A stretch of DNA of 64,000 nucleotides from Vicia villosa. Its lineage: Eukaryota > Streptophyta > Magnoliopsida > Fabales > Fabaceae. The position numbers and the translations under genes were made by a program. The notes under the pieces were generated by a model. The model searched no databases and was not told where the DNA came from. It was given only the letters and a program-made list of their open reading frames with translations. Of this stretch, positions 41,270-52,914 are shown piece by piece (the stretch's first letter is position 1; each line of letters begins with the position of its first letter). Location: positions 298,506-362,505 of the forward strand of contig NW_026705922.1 of NCBI RefSeq assembly GCF_029867415.1, read 5' to 3'.

Positions 41270-42842
41270 TGTCATACCCCAATTTTTGACCTAAGATACC
41301 ACCTCATATCATTGCATATGCATCATTTGCATCTCTAACAAATTGCATAGCTTGTGTTTGCTACTTGTAACTCAGCAGGGTTTAATCAAGAAATCACTCA
41401 TCAGTACAAGTAACAATCAATTAGGGTTTTGTTCTCCCTTCATCTCAAATGAATCATCTTCATCAACAATCAACATTTGGTCCTCAGAGATTCATTTCAA
41501 CAAGCTCAAAGGCTCTGAATCAACCAAATTAGGGTTTTGACTGAAGATAGCATACTCCTGACTTTTGCTCAGGATTTGACCTAGTGACTTGGGACATGAC
41601 CTCAAGATCCCAAGTACATCATTTTGACCTAATCCATTGGCTCAAGACATCTCCTACACAAAGATTGATCAGACAAATCCTCAGATCAGGGTTTTGAACT
41701 ATCAGGGACTAAAACCAGGGATCACATTTGGGAAACCCTAAAAACCCCCAGGAAGTCAATCAAAGGTTTCAATCATCCTCAAATAATCCCTATGACAACA
41801 TACAATGGAAATTGTATCTCAATTCAAGATCCACAGTCATCAATTTCATCAGGTCGACAATTAGGGTTTTGACCTAATTCACTGAACAACTGACTTTTTA
41901 ATCAGGACATGGTGCCACAACTCAAACCATGGCTCAATATCCTCTAATGCCTCAATGTGATCCATTCATACCATTCATTTGGTGAGGATAGCCTGTTTCA
42001 TTTGAAATCTCCAGAAACGCGATTCGTCTGAAAAAAGTCAACTGTACAAGATCACCATTGACTTTTGGGGAATTTTGGTCAACCATGACTTTTGAAGTTT
42101 TGAATCATCAATATATGATATATGAAGTCATTTGATCAAGAAAAATCAAGAAAATCAATCAAGAATCAAAAAGTCAAAAGTTTGACTTTCCATACTTAGA
42201 AAAATTTCTAAGTGTTTTTCATGGTTTTTTCCAAACTTTGGAAGGGAATTTCTCAAAATTTCACCTACAAACTGAAAAAAACTTCCAACATGAAAGTTGT
42301 AGATTTTGATCCAATGAACAACTTTGTCACATATAATTTTTTTTCATAAGATCAACCATTTAAGAGATATGGAGCTTCAAAGTTGGTATCTTTTGAAAAC
42401 TTCACTTAAAACTTCATTTTCTTCAAAGTTCATGGATCTTTTTCACCCACTTCCTTAAGGATCTTGAAGAAACTTTCAACTAGGGTTTTGAAGTGTGTAA
42501 TATGAGCTTTCCAAAATGTCCAAGAGCATGAAAAAATATGAAGTGTAGCTATGGTTTTGAATTTTGACATTAGTGAACTTTTTCACTTGAATTCTCACCA
42601 TTTTTCACTAAGTTTCAAGACTACATGACCTATAATTCAAGCAATGATGCATAGAAGCAATAATTGAGAGATATTTTCTGATTAGAAGATCAGAATGGAA
42701 GAGGATAAGAAGCTAGAGTTTTAACCATGGTTTGGTCACTTTAACCATTTTGCATTAAATGTAAAAGATTCCTTTTTATCTCTTAAGCCAAATCACCAAT
42801 TCTTGATCAACTTGCAAAGGTCTGAGTTCAGAACTCTTGGCC

Positions 42843-42850
42843 TATAAATA
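42843..42850 (+). promoter_or_regulatory. TATA box of Ogre LTR
   Basis: TATAAATA in GGCCTATAAATAGAGG, 1.57 kb from the LTR start; the matching site in the second LTR is 60368-60375. Probable start of the genomic RNA about 30 bp downstream. Confidence 0.75.
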
Positions 42851-43789
42851 GAGGTGCAAATCACTCTTCAATTCACACCAAAACCTCACAATTATAGGTT
42901 TTCTCTCTTCTTTCTTGAATTGCAAGTTTCATAGTTTTCAAAGAGGTAGAAAACTCAACCTCCAAACCTTTGAATTTCTGGCCAAAGTGATGTTTCTAAC
43001 AACTTCTAAACATCATATGTGATGTGTTTGATCCATCCACACACCCCAAAAACACTCAAATCTCAGAATCACTACCTCACTTCCACATGAACCAAAATTG
43101 AGCCTTATCATGCCAAAATCCATTCAAGATCATTTCTGTCCAAACTAACACTTCAAACACCATCCATATACTTCATATGAACTATCCAAACACTCACCAT
43201 CAACCTGTAACCTCATAATCATCAAGCTCGATCCATACTTGAAGCTTCTGCAGATCGGGTTCCATGGCCTTGCTCAAGTGAATTCAAACTGTTCCAAGCA
43301 TTCAAACATGTTCCATAAGGTCCATTAATGCTGTCCAGATCAAGAAACAACAACTGGAACACCTCCTTTGCAAAATTCAATCTCCAGCTTGGTCGTTTTT
43401 AAGGTAAGTCTCATGAACTTCAAACTCTATCATGCACGCATCATAAATGAAATATTGATATACCATCTTGTTTCTGCACACATGGGGATCATTAACCCTC
43501 AATCAATTGCATCATAACTTGCACATACATCATTTCACGATCAAATTAAGTTTTAGGGTTCTTCATGTTCATGTGAAAATTGATAACCTTAGAGCAAAAA
43601 TAAATGAAATTAAAGGTCATCATCATGTTCCTCGTCCAAAACCGAGTGAGATAGACCCTTTGATCAATCAAAACAACACAGATTTGAAGAATTTCAAAAT
43701 TCAGTTAGGGTTGTGTTCTTGGCGCGTTTTTTCGTTCAAAGAATTCAAATATTTGTTTTAAAATATAATGCATTGGAAGCGTATTATAA

Positions 43790-43868
43790 ACAAGCCACAA
43801 GCGTGGCTCAGTTGGTCCATGTTTTGGTTAGCAAGCGTGGGTGCGTGGGTTCAAACCCTTGTGGAGAC
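43790..43868 (+). other. tRNA-like sequence with A and B boxes in Ogre LTR
   Basis: TGGCTCAGTTGG (43804-43815) fits the RNA polymerase III A-box consensus at every position, and GGTTCAAACCC (43848-43858) is close to the B box, at normal tRNA spacing. CCACAAG before and CTTGTGG after are perfect 7-base complements. The other arms pair poorly, so this is not a working tRNA gene; it looks tRNA-derived, as in SINE heads. The copy in the second LTR (A box 61329-61340, B box 61373-61383) is the same. Confidence 0.65.
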
Positions 43869-44954
43869 AAAACCAATTTTTTAGCACCTATTTTCTTTCA
43901 TTTTTCTTCACAACTTTAATTAATCATTTAACTAACCAAATCAATTCATTTTTGCTTCATTTTTTAAACACTATTCATTTAATATATATATTTTAAGAAT
44001 ATAAAAAAAAATCATCAAAAAATATTTATTTGATACATTTTTAAATAGGTTTAAAATGACTTATTTTTAAGTATTTTTAATACTTTAAATATTGTTTTTT
44101 TCATTTAATTTTTAACCTAATCACTTGTAAATATTTTTTGAATAAACCCTAATCATCTAAGTGTTAATTGAAGACAATATTTTTGTTTATCTTGATTAAT
44201 TTGACTCCTTTCAAAATTCAAATCATTTTAAAACAAGCGATCACGATTCATTTCAAAAACAATAAACCATTTCTTTTTGAAACTATTGATTAAATCTTTT
44301 TAATTGATCAATTGATTTTCAAAATGATGTGGGGCCTCTCGAATATTAGAGAGTATAAGACCCACTCCTTTTTCTTTTTACACAGTCTTTTTGTTCAAAA
44401 CAAATAAACTTCTTTCAAAACAAACTTTCAAACTGTTTTCAAACGGCGAAACTTTGCGTCTGTAAATAAATCAATTAACCATGTTTTATGAAATAAAACA
44501 GGGGCCTCCACATAGGTCTAAGTCCCATTCCCGTACATGAAATTAGGTATTTCATTGTACGCCTTTTTTTTTACATACACTTTTTTGTACATACCTCGAT
44601 CAGTTTGTTTTTTAACTTTGAACAACAAATCAAAAATGAAGGTTTCTTTAAATCTTCCCAAAAATACCATGGGCCTCCATGTAGGTATAAGTCCCAAGCC
44701 CCTTTGTAAATACCTGTTTACATAGCTTTGAATAAATTCAAGTGGACTTCTCCCCGAGTGTGAGTCTCGAACCCCTGTGTATACAAATGGATCATGCTTA
44801 CAGGTATATTTCCTTCATAAACTCCATTATATACACACACTTTGTCATATATGTATAACTGTTCATATTTGTTCATGTACTTGTTCATGTTTGTTCGTAC
44901 TTGTTCATACTTGTGATTGTGTTATATATGCTTGTTCAACTTAGTATAACACTA

Positions 44955-45240
44955 GGTTCCCCATAGCCTCCTATTGGGCTTCGTGCAAAGAATCTCCCTA
45001 GTTTAGGTTAGGACATAGAGTATGGTTTCCCGGTGAAATCGCTCTAAGAGCTCAAACCAACTATACCATGCCTCCCCTTGGGCTTTGTACAAACGAGTGA
45101 CCCTCCCATAGCCTCCTCTTGGGCTTACAATGCAAGGACCCTGGATTGTCCCTCCCATAGCCTCCTCTTGGGCTTACAATGCAAGGACCCTCGGATAGCC
45201 TCCTCTTGGGCTTCGTACAAGGACCCACGGGCTTCTTATA
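44955..45240. repeat. ~50-bp CATAGCCTCCTCTTGGGCTT repeats in Ogre LTR
   Basis: Five related copies near 44962, 45068, 45108, 45160 and 45195; the third and fourth are nearly identical, with ACAATGCAAGGACCCT following. Repeated in the second LTR at about 62480-62763. Confidence 0.85.
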
Positions 45241-45346
45241 AGCATCCCCAATATCCAAATCAAATACCCTAGGAGATTAGACATTTATCATCTCTTTGAT
45301 AGGAGTATCTCTTCTATATCATCACAAACAATCAATCAATCAATCA

Positions 45347-45530
45347 AACTTTTTTGCCACAAGGTTGGCTAATCAATCAAACCGTTTTACCACCGTACTG
45401 GATGATTAATCAAAGTTTTTGTCACGAGGCTGACTTCATTGAAACTTTTGCCACAAGGCTGGCTGATTAATCAAAGTTTTTGTCACAAGGCTGACTTCAT
45501 TGAAACTTTTGCCACAAGGCTGGTTAAACA
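45347..45530 (+). repeat. Hairpin repeats CCACAAGGCTGG in Ogre LTR
   Basis: Six units at 45356, 45390, 45421, 45450, 45482 and 45511. Each has a 3-4-bp stem around a six-base loop (CAAGGC or variants): GCCA/TGGC, CCA/TGG, GTCA/TGAC, GCCA/TGGC, GTCA/TGAC, GCCA/TGGT. C-G and T-A alternate at one stem position, so pairing is kept while sequence changes. Longer ~62-bp units include ATTAATCAAAG and TTCATTGAAAC. Confidence 0.75.
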
Positions 45531-46217
45531 ACAAAAAACATCTTTATCATTCTAAGCACCCTAAGTGGCATGGCCCCGGGCTTATAATGAAAAGATTTTC
45601 AAACAAAAACAAACAGATGTATGTGATGATATAGATTAGATACATCTAGCATTTAGACGACATTTGTCTATTTTCCTTTGCTTCCACTAGCATAAGTGGG
45701 AACTACGATTGCTCTGACTTTCTCAACATCCCTTTGAGAATACGTAGGCACAAGGTCGATCCTTGGCGAGCAAAACAAAACAAAAAAAACCATTCAAACC
45801 TTAGCACCCGTAGACCCCGAGCTACAGATGCTCTGATTCCCTCTAAGGGATATGTATGCAGAGGATCGCGATGATCTTTGCGAGCATAATCAAACAAACA
45901 CCTTAGGTCCCACCTATTTCACAAGAACCTCTCAATAACATGGAATAAAAAACAAAGCAAAGAAACCTATAGAGTACTATAGATACGTTGGGTGCTAATA
46001 CCTTCCCTTCGTATAACCAACCCTCTTACCCAAAGATCTCTCCCCCCACTTTTAGGTTATTGCAGCTTTTTTCCTTTTCCTCCTTTGGAAATAATAAAAA
46101 GTTTGGTCGGAACAAAAGAAAAATCATTTTTTTGAGCACTCGAGCCCAAAGAAGGCATCAGGTGTCTCATCCCACAAAAAAGAGGAACAAAACGATTTTT
46201 CGCCCGCGACAGAAAAA

Positions 46218-46237
46218 TGGCGACTTCACTGGGGACC
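46218..46237 (+). promoter_or_regulatory. Primer-binding site of element G
   Basis: TGGCGACTTCACTGGGGACC, six bases after the LTR end CGCGACA. Position and TGG start fit a tRNA primer; the tRNA species is not assigned. Confidence 0.85.
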
Positions 46238-47029
46238 ATCTTTTTATTGTTTCCAAAGGAAGGGTTAATTCTATTTTCTATATTTTTTATTTCATTTTTG
46301 TTATATGTGTGGTTTTGGTTCTGTTATTTGTGTGGTTCTGTTACAAGTGATACATTATGGACAAATCCTAACCCGGATTAAGTACACATAAGAAATTAGG
46401 TGGAGGGTATAGTCATGTACAGGCGTACGTGAGAATCCTTCCGCTCAGTGGAGGTTCCTTGTTGGTAATATATGTTTAGCATGTTTCGTAGCGAAGACAT
46501 TATTACTTTCATTGAACTGTAGAAGCTGAGTTGGCCGTAGAACCCCAACCCATCCTGGCCTTATTAGGTTGTGGTGCAGAAACTATTCAGGTGAAGACTT
46601 GGATTAGTTGTCATGCGGAGAACCACACTCAGACGAGTTTTTCTTGAGAATATTGCTGGCTCATGAGTTTAATTGTGGAAGGCCGGTAATACCCGAAAGA
46701 AAAATGTAGACTCTGACGTATCAGTAGAACATGTTGTGCAGGTGATTAACTAGATCTATCCCATTTTTGGTTCTCTGACCTCATGCTCGTGACGCTGGAC
46801 CGTTGAACTTATGCGTTACCATGTTTGCGTTACCATGTTTGTATACCATGTTTGTAGTACCATGTTACCATGTTTGAACTACCATGTTTGCTTTACCATG
46901 TTTGAATATGTGGCATCCATGCATCCATGCATTCATACATTCATTAAAAAACCCATCTTTTTCCATAAAAACATGATTTTTCCAAAAAAATTTAGAGAAT
47001 TTTCTTTGCAAACATTATAGGATTAAGTT
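46238..47029 (+). other. Ogre 5' leader before ORF1
   Basis: About 800 bp without ORFs of note. 46811-46908 holds about seven tandem TACCATGTTTG units at ~12-16-bp spacing. Each carries an ATG, so the leader has many upstream start codons that ribosomes would meet before ORF1 unless initiation is internal or the leader is processed. Confidence 0.75.
46811..46908. repeat. TACCATGTTTG short tandem repeats in Ogre leader
   Basis: Seven copies of TACCATGTTTG (one truncated to TACCATGT) separated by 1-5 variable bases. Confidence 0.9.
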
Positions 47030-48553
47030 ATGGAAAAAAGGTATACCAAAAAGTACGGTTTCAAAGCACCTGATGTAGAAAGACTGATAGAGTTAGCATC
47101 TTCTGTACAAGATCCTTCTAATTTTAGGAAAAGCCATGGAAAGCTTTTGCCTATTTTGAACACTCATGTTGATGAAGGACTTCTCAAAACTCTGGTTCAG
47201 TTCTATGATCCCGTCTACCGGTGTTTCACCTTTCCAGACTACCAGTTGGTACCGACCTTGGAAGAATATGCCAATCTTTTGGGTATTCCTGTGTCTGACA
47301 AAATACCCTTCAATGGTTTGGAAGCCATTCCTAAGTCACACGTCATTGCATCAAGTACCCATTTGAAAAAGTCTGAAGTAGAGAGTAATTGGACTACCAA
47401 AGGAAACCTCCCGGGTTTAACTTCACACTTCCTAATAAAGAAAGCCTTTGATTTCATCGAAACTGGTAGCGTGATAGCTTTTGAAGCTATACTAGCCTTG
47501 CTCATCTATGGGTTGGTTCTGTTTCCCAATGTCGACAACTTTGTTGATATCAATGCCATAAAGATCTTTCTGATTGGAAATCCTGTTCCGACTTTACTTG
47601 GCGACATGTATTTCTCTGTCCATCATAGGAATCGCCAAGGCGGTGGAATCATTGTATGTTGTGCACCTTTGTTGATCAAATGGATTGTTTCACACTTACC
47701 TGAGTCTCCTATTTTCACGGAAAACCGAGAAGGCTTGCGTTGGCCTCGAAGACTTATGTCTCTTACTAATAATGATATTCATTGGTATACCTTGGCTCGC
47801 TGTGGTACAGAAACCATTGATAGTTGTGGAGAGTTCGCCAACGTACCCCTCATTGGTACACAAGGAGGAATTAACTATAATCCGGTCCTAGCCCGACGAC
47901 AACTCGGGTATGCAAATTCAGTTAAACCTGCTGGTCCCTCAGTGGAAGGATACTTTTACCGAGAAGGGGATAATCCTAAAAGGTTGAAAGCGAGAATGGT
48001 GAGAGCTTGGTACGACATCCGATGGAAAGAAAAAGGTGAGGAAAGAAATTGCATTGCCATGGACGCCTACACCTGCTGGGTAAAGAAAAGAGCAAAGGAG
48101 TTCCAAATGCCTTATGCTTATGAAAAACCCATGTTTCCTGCAGTATCTCAACGACCCAACATTCCCACTATGAAAGAATACCAAGACACTTTGGCTAAAA
48201 TGAGGACAGAAAAAGATGCTTGGGAAGAAAAGTTTCGTAGCACTGAGGTGGAAAATAGAAAGTTGAAGAAAAGAGTGAAAGATCACGAAGAAACTCTCTA
48301 TTATCAAGATGGATGGCTCATGAGTAAAGATGAGAAGATTCGTCAGAAAGACGCTGCAATCAAGAGGTACATCAAAGAAAGCAAGAAAAATCTGGAAGGC
48401 TCGACAAGCAACGCCCCGACTCCTGATGATTGGAAGAATGTTGTTAACAAGCTGAGAGCTGAAAAGGCCGAATTGAAAGCTCACTATGGGAAAGAAATCA
48501 TGAAGCTCAAGCTGCACAATGCATTTGGTTCTTCGTCTGATGAAGATGTTTAG
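47030..48553 (+). CDS. Ogre ORF1 protein, 507 aa
   Basis: Intact ORF upstream of gag, the hallmark extra ORF of Ogre elements; its role is unknown. Residues 1-330 look like one folded domain (RCFTFPDYQLVPTLEEYANL; DMYFSVHHRNRQGGGIIVCC; RRLMSLTNNDIHWY), of the type catalogued as a domain of unknown function common to plant retrotransposon ORFs. Residues about 380-500 are a charged coiled coil (EEKFRSTEVENRKLKKRVKD; DEKIRQKDAAIKRYIKESKK). No signal peptide; the hydrophobic stretch AILALLIYGLVLF near 155 could be buried. Its layout (N-terminal domain, C-terminal coiled coil) parallels antisense cassette 1 of element B and the extra ORF of element E, without visible sequence identity. Confidence 0.85.
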   Translation: MEKRYTKKYGFKAPDVERLIELASSVQDPSNFRKSHGKLLPILNTHVDEGLLKTLVQFYDPVYRCFTFPDYQLVPTLEEYANLLGIPVSDKIPFNGLEAIPKSHVIASSTHLKKSEVESNWTTKGNLPGLTSHFLIKKAFDFIETGSVIAFEAILALLIYGLVLFPNVDNFVDINAIKIFLIGNPVPTLLGDMYFSVHHRNRQGGGIIVCCAPLLIKWIVSHLPESPIFTENREGLRWPRRLMSLTNNDIHWYTLARCGTETIDSCGEFANVPLIGTQGGINYNPVLARRQLGYANSVKPAGPSVEGYFYREGDNPKRLKARMVRAWYDIRWKEKGEERNCIAMDAYTCWVKKRAKEFQMPYAYEKPMFPAVSQRPNIPTMKEYQDTLAKMRTEKDAWEEKFRSTEVENRKLKKRVKDHEETLYYQDGWLMSKDEKIRQKDAAIKRYIKESKKNLEGSTSNAPTPDDWKNVVNKLRAEKAELKAHYGKEIMKLKLHNAFGSSSDEDV

Positions 48554-48889
48554 GATTTGTTTAGCTTTTTTATTTATCATTTACTTTTGTAAGGAGCTAC
48601 GCTCCAATGTTGTAACATTTCCCATTATTGCAATAAAAAACAAAAAAAAAATGAATGAATAAAAGAATTGTTTGTGTTCAAATGTTTGCAAGGAAATAAT
48701 CTTTAAAATGTTTGGAAAAATCATAAATTTTTTTTTGCATACATCATTTTGCATATCGAGTCCGTTGTATAGAGTCTCATCTTTTGGATCTTTCTCCATT
48801 AGATCGTCAAGCTGTCGCGTCTCAAAGTTTCTCGACCGCGCTCGCAATCAGATCACAGATACAATACTCGTTCAAGCAGAAGAAGAATA
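48554..48889 (+). other. ORF1-gag spacer of Ogre
   Basis: 336 bp, AT-rich, with stops in all forward frames near its start; no feature seen apart from a poly-A stretch at about 48640-48650. Confidence 0.6.
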
Positions 48890-51800
48890 ATGGAAAGTTC
48901 TGAACAAGAGAATATTGAGCTTCGTGGTACAGTGACCACTCTTCAGGAAAAATTGGAAAGTCTCACTACTCTGGTTGACTCCTTAATGGCCGCACAGAAT
49001 CAGCCTCCGCCACCCAACAGTCAAGCAGCGGTAACATCTGAAGTCACTACTCCAGTTTCTACAGTTGCGTTCAGCATTCCATCTTTCTCCATGCCAGAAG
49101 GTTGGGGCACGCCTTTCAGCTTCGGTACAGGTTTCCGCCATAATGTTTCTGGGGTTCAAACATCCACAACTGAAGCGCCTGCTGCACAAAGTTCACAGTT
49201 CACTCCAAATCAGGGGGTAACTTTTTCTCAAGTCACTATGGCACTTTCTCAACCCACTATGACGGTTCCGACTCCTATGGTTCACACTGTTCCTTACGGA
49301 GACAATGAGATTTATCATGATCAGGGTGATAGCACAAATCAGCGAAGCCTTGTAGGAGATCTCCAAGAGCAGTTTAACAAGATGCAGCTGGAAGTTAAAG
49401 CTATCCGTGGAAAAGACTTGTTTGGAAAGAATGCCCAGGAGCTATGTTTGGTTCCCAGTGTACAAATACCAGCTAAATTCAAGGTCCCAGACTTTGAGAA
49501 GTACAAAGGTAGTTCTTGTCCACAAAGCCATCTTGTGATGTATGCTAGAAAGATGTCTACTTATGCAGATAATCATCAGTTGCTTATCCATTACTTTCAA
49601 GACAGTTTGACTGGTGCCGCACTGAAGTGGTACACAGGCTTGGATAGCACTAATATTCGAACATTCAATGACCTAGGTGAGGCCTTTGTCCGACAATACA
49701 AGTATAACTCGGATATGGCTCCAGACAGAGATCAGCTTCGATCCATGGCTCAGAAAGACCATGAAGCTTTCAAAGAGTATGCCCAACGATGGAGAGAAAC
49801 TGCTGCTCAGATTAATCCACCGTTAGAAGAGAAAGAGATGACAAAGATCTTCTTGAATACTCTCAGTCCGTTTTATTATGAACGCATGATTGCTAGTGCT
49901 CCAAGTGATTTCACCGAAATGGTAAACATGGGGATGCGTTTATAAGAAGGAGTCCGAACCGGACGTCTAACTAAAGAAGGTGGATCTTCAAGCGGAACCA
50001 AAAAGTTCGGAAGTGGTTTCCCAAAGAAGAAGGAACAAAGTGTTGACATAGTATCCCAAGGGAGGCCAAGAGGAAATGTCAATCGTCAACGACAGATTGC
50101 TGCTGTTGCGCCAGTCGTTAATACAGCACCGAATCCGGGATTTAGCCCGCAGTTTCAACAACAACAGCCTCGACCACAGGTTCAACAGTTTAATAACAAT
50201 GAGAATCGTGTGCAAAAAGCTCCACAGTTCGATCCGATTCCAATGACTTACACAGAATTGTACCCTGCTTTGATTGAAAGAGGTCTTGTTCAAACTAAAG
50301 CACCACCACCAGTACCTGAAAAACTCCCATGGTGGTACAAAGCTGAGGTCTCATGCCCTTATCATCAAGGAGCACCTGGCCATGATCTTGAGCATTGCAT
50401 AGCTTTGAAATATGAAGTTCAGAGGTTGGTTAGATTAATCTCCTCTCTTTCAGAAATCTGAATCCAAATGTGCAAGCAAATCCGTTGCCCAATCATGGAG
50501 GGCATGTTGTAAACATGGTGTACGAATGTCCTGGTCCATACCGAGTCTATAATATCAATTACTCAAGAGCCGATTTGGTACAAATGCACGCCACTCTCTG
50601 TCGAGGGCCGAGTTTTCGCCAGCATCACTATGGTTCCTGTAGCATATGTTGTGTAGATCCTCACGGATGTTCGATTGTGAGAAGAGATCTCCAAGTACTG
50701 TTGGATAATGGTACTATTCAGATCTACAGAAATAGGGATGAAAATGAAGTTAACATGATAGGATGTTATCCGCATGAGCTTTTAGTCTCAGATATCAACT
50801 CGGAAATGCCTAAAGTTAACGTCATCGTTCCTCATTTTAACATGCCTGAGCGCATGGAAGTTACTTACAACAAGCCGAAGGTTCCTATTGCTCCTTTGAT
50901 CATTTGTCTACCTGGACCTGTTCCTTATGACTCTGACAAGGCAGTTCCATACAATTACAATGCCACAATGATAAAGGACGGACAAGAAGTTCCTTTGCCT
51001 ACTCTTTCATCTGTTGTAAACATTGCTGATATAAGTCGTGTAACAAGAAGTGGACGTGTGTATACTCCACTACCTCCAAAGCAGCCTGTTGCTCCTGCAA
51101 CCGGGCAAAATCCTGTCAATACACCAGTAGGGAATCCTGTGGAAACTCCTGTCAGTAATACAAACACTGATGTTGGCCAATCCAGTGGAGCCAATGTCAA
51201 TCCTGACTTTGATGAAATTTTGAAGCTTATCAAAAGAAGTGAATACAAGATTGTGGATCAGCTTATGCAGACTCCTTCAAAAATCTCAATACTTTCATTG
51301 CTGTTAAACTCAGAAGCCCACAGGGAAGCCCTGATGAAGGTCTTGGATCAAGCTTTTGTAGATCATGATGTGACTGTTGATCACTTTGATGGGATAATAG
51401 CCAACATAACAGCTTGTAACAATTTAAGCTTCTGTGATGAAGAACTCCCCGAGGAGGGTAAAAATCACAATCTTGCTTTGCACATTTCTATGAACTGTCA
51501 GTCAGACTCTTTGTCCAATGTGTTGGTAGACACCGGATCTTCCTTGAATGTTATGCCAAAGACGACTCTTGCTCGCTTGTCTTACCAAGGAATGCCTATG
51601 AAGTTCAGTGGTGTAGTAGTTAAAGCATTTGATGGATCGCGAAAATCTGTTATCGGCGAAGTCAACCTTCCCATGACAATTGGTCCACATACATTTCAAA
51701 TCACTTTCCAGGTCATGGACATTCAGGCTGCTTATAGCTGTCTGTTAGGACGACCATGGATCCATGAAGCAGGGGCAGTGACGTCTACGCTCCATCAAAA

Positions 51801-52914
51801 GTTAAAGTTTGTAACAAATGGAAAATTGGTAACAATAAGTGGAGAACAAGCCTTGATGGTGAGCCATTTATCCAATTTCTCTTTCATTGGTGCTGATGAT
51901 GTGGAAGGAACTCAGTTCCAAGGTCTCTCTTTAGAAGACGAATCTTCCAAGAAGAAAGCATCAATCTCTTCTTACAAAGAGGCGGTAAAAGTAGTGAAAG
52001 ATGGAACTACCACTGGCTGGGGGCAAGTTGTGATCCCGACCAAGAATGAAACCAGAGCAGGACTCGGATGTTCACCGGTGTTTTCGAACTGCACCAAGAA
52101 GGATGAAACCCTTCGTCCGATCAAAGAAACATTCATTAGTGGAGGATTCCTTAAACCAATTCCTCAAGAGGTTAATGTCCTTATCGAAGAATGTATCGAA
52201 GAAGGTCTACCTGATACTGAAGAAGAATGGAAGTGTTATCTCAATGACTCGGGATACATATCTCAGGAAGAACCATATCCTCCGTCAGAGAAATCCAAAG
52301 GCAATGAAATTGAGCCTGTTCCTGCAGAGATCTGGGATACCTTGGGACAACCAAGTGGAAAATTTGATTATATGGTGAAATATACTGCGCCTGAAAGTTC
52401 AAAGATTTCCATGGAGGATATCCAACCAACTGGATGGGGAGATTCCTTTGAATATAATAGTCAACCAGAAGAGGCTTATCAGCCCTGTCAATTTTCTCAG
52501 CAGCCTGAAATTACTGAAGATTTCGGATTCAATGCATCTGCCAAGGTTTACAATCCTGAAGATGGTTATTATCACATAAATGCCATTTTTGAAGATGAAG
52601 GGGAAGATGGTCCCGCAGTTGACTCAGAAAGTGTCTCTGACAATGAGTCTCTTCATCCTGGAGACTGGGAAATACATCCTGAAAAATTCTGAAGATTGTG
52701 ACTCGTCTTATGCTCTTCAAGAAGTAGAAGAAGACCGTTTCAACTCCACAAAGAACAAAGGTGACAAACTAGGACCTTCAAATCCTGCTCGACCAGCGGT
52801 CAATGTCAATACTGAAGATCACTCTGGGGAGAATTTTCCTGAATACATAATACACAGAGGAGTTCGTTGCTATTGGAAGGCTGTCGACGTTCCGAATGTT
52901 GTTCGCCGCTCAAA
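48890..52914 (+). pseudogene. gag: Ogre gag-protease, broken in three places
   Basis: Gag starts MESSEQENIELRGTV with an N-terminal coiled coil and a Pro/Thr-rich section. The gag domain is at about residues 200-350 (FEKYKGSSCPQSHLVMYARK; ALKWYTGLDSTNIRTFNDL). A TAA at 49943-49945 interrupts the frame, which continues to a knuckle-like CPYHQGAPGHDLEHC near 50355. A frameshift near 50440 moves to a second frame carrying a Cys/His-rich segment and the aspartic protease VLVDTGSSLNVMP (about 51523) with CLLGRPWIHEAGAV (about 51743) and a G-patch-like GWGQVV...GLGCSP. A second frameshift near 52685 (A run) returns to the first frame, which reaches the intron donor at 52915. Gag-protease would assemble and process particles; this copy cannot make it whole. 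Confidence 0.85.

Larger units (their letters stand above)
41270..46211 (+). mobile_element. 5' LTR of element G (Ogre)
   Basis: 4942 bp. Contains a TATA box at 42843-42850, a tRNA-like A/B box pair at 43804-43858, ~50-bp repeats with CCTCCTCTTGGGCTT at about 44955-45240 and small hairpin repeats at 45347-45530. Small ORFs inside occur at the same places in both LTRs and are not supported as genes. Confidence 0.95.

Noticed and set aside
43790..43868. Functional tRNA gene
   Set aside because: D, anticodon and T arms pair poorly; only A/B boxes and an outer stem remain, and it repeats with the LTR.
45061..45272. Overlapping ORFs on both strands in Ogre LTR
   Set aside because: They reflect the ~50-bp GGGCTT repeats and recur in the second LTR.
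46811..47020. Small ORF in Ogre leader
   Set aside because: It is the TACCATGTTTG array read as codons.
47939..48580. Minus-strand 213-codon ORF opposite Ogre ORF1
   Set aside because: Shadow of the ORF1 coiled-coil region; no promoter or codon evidence.
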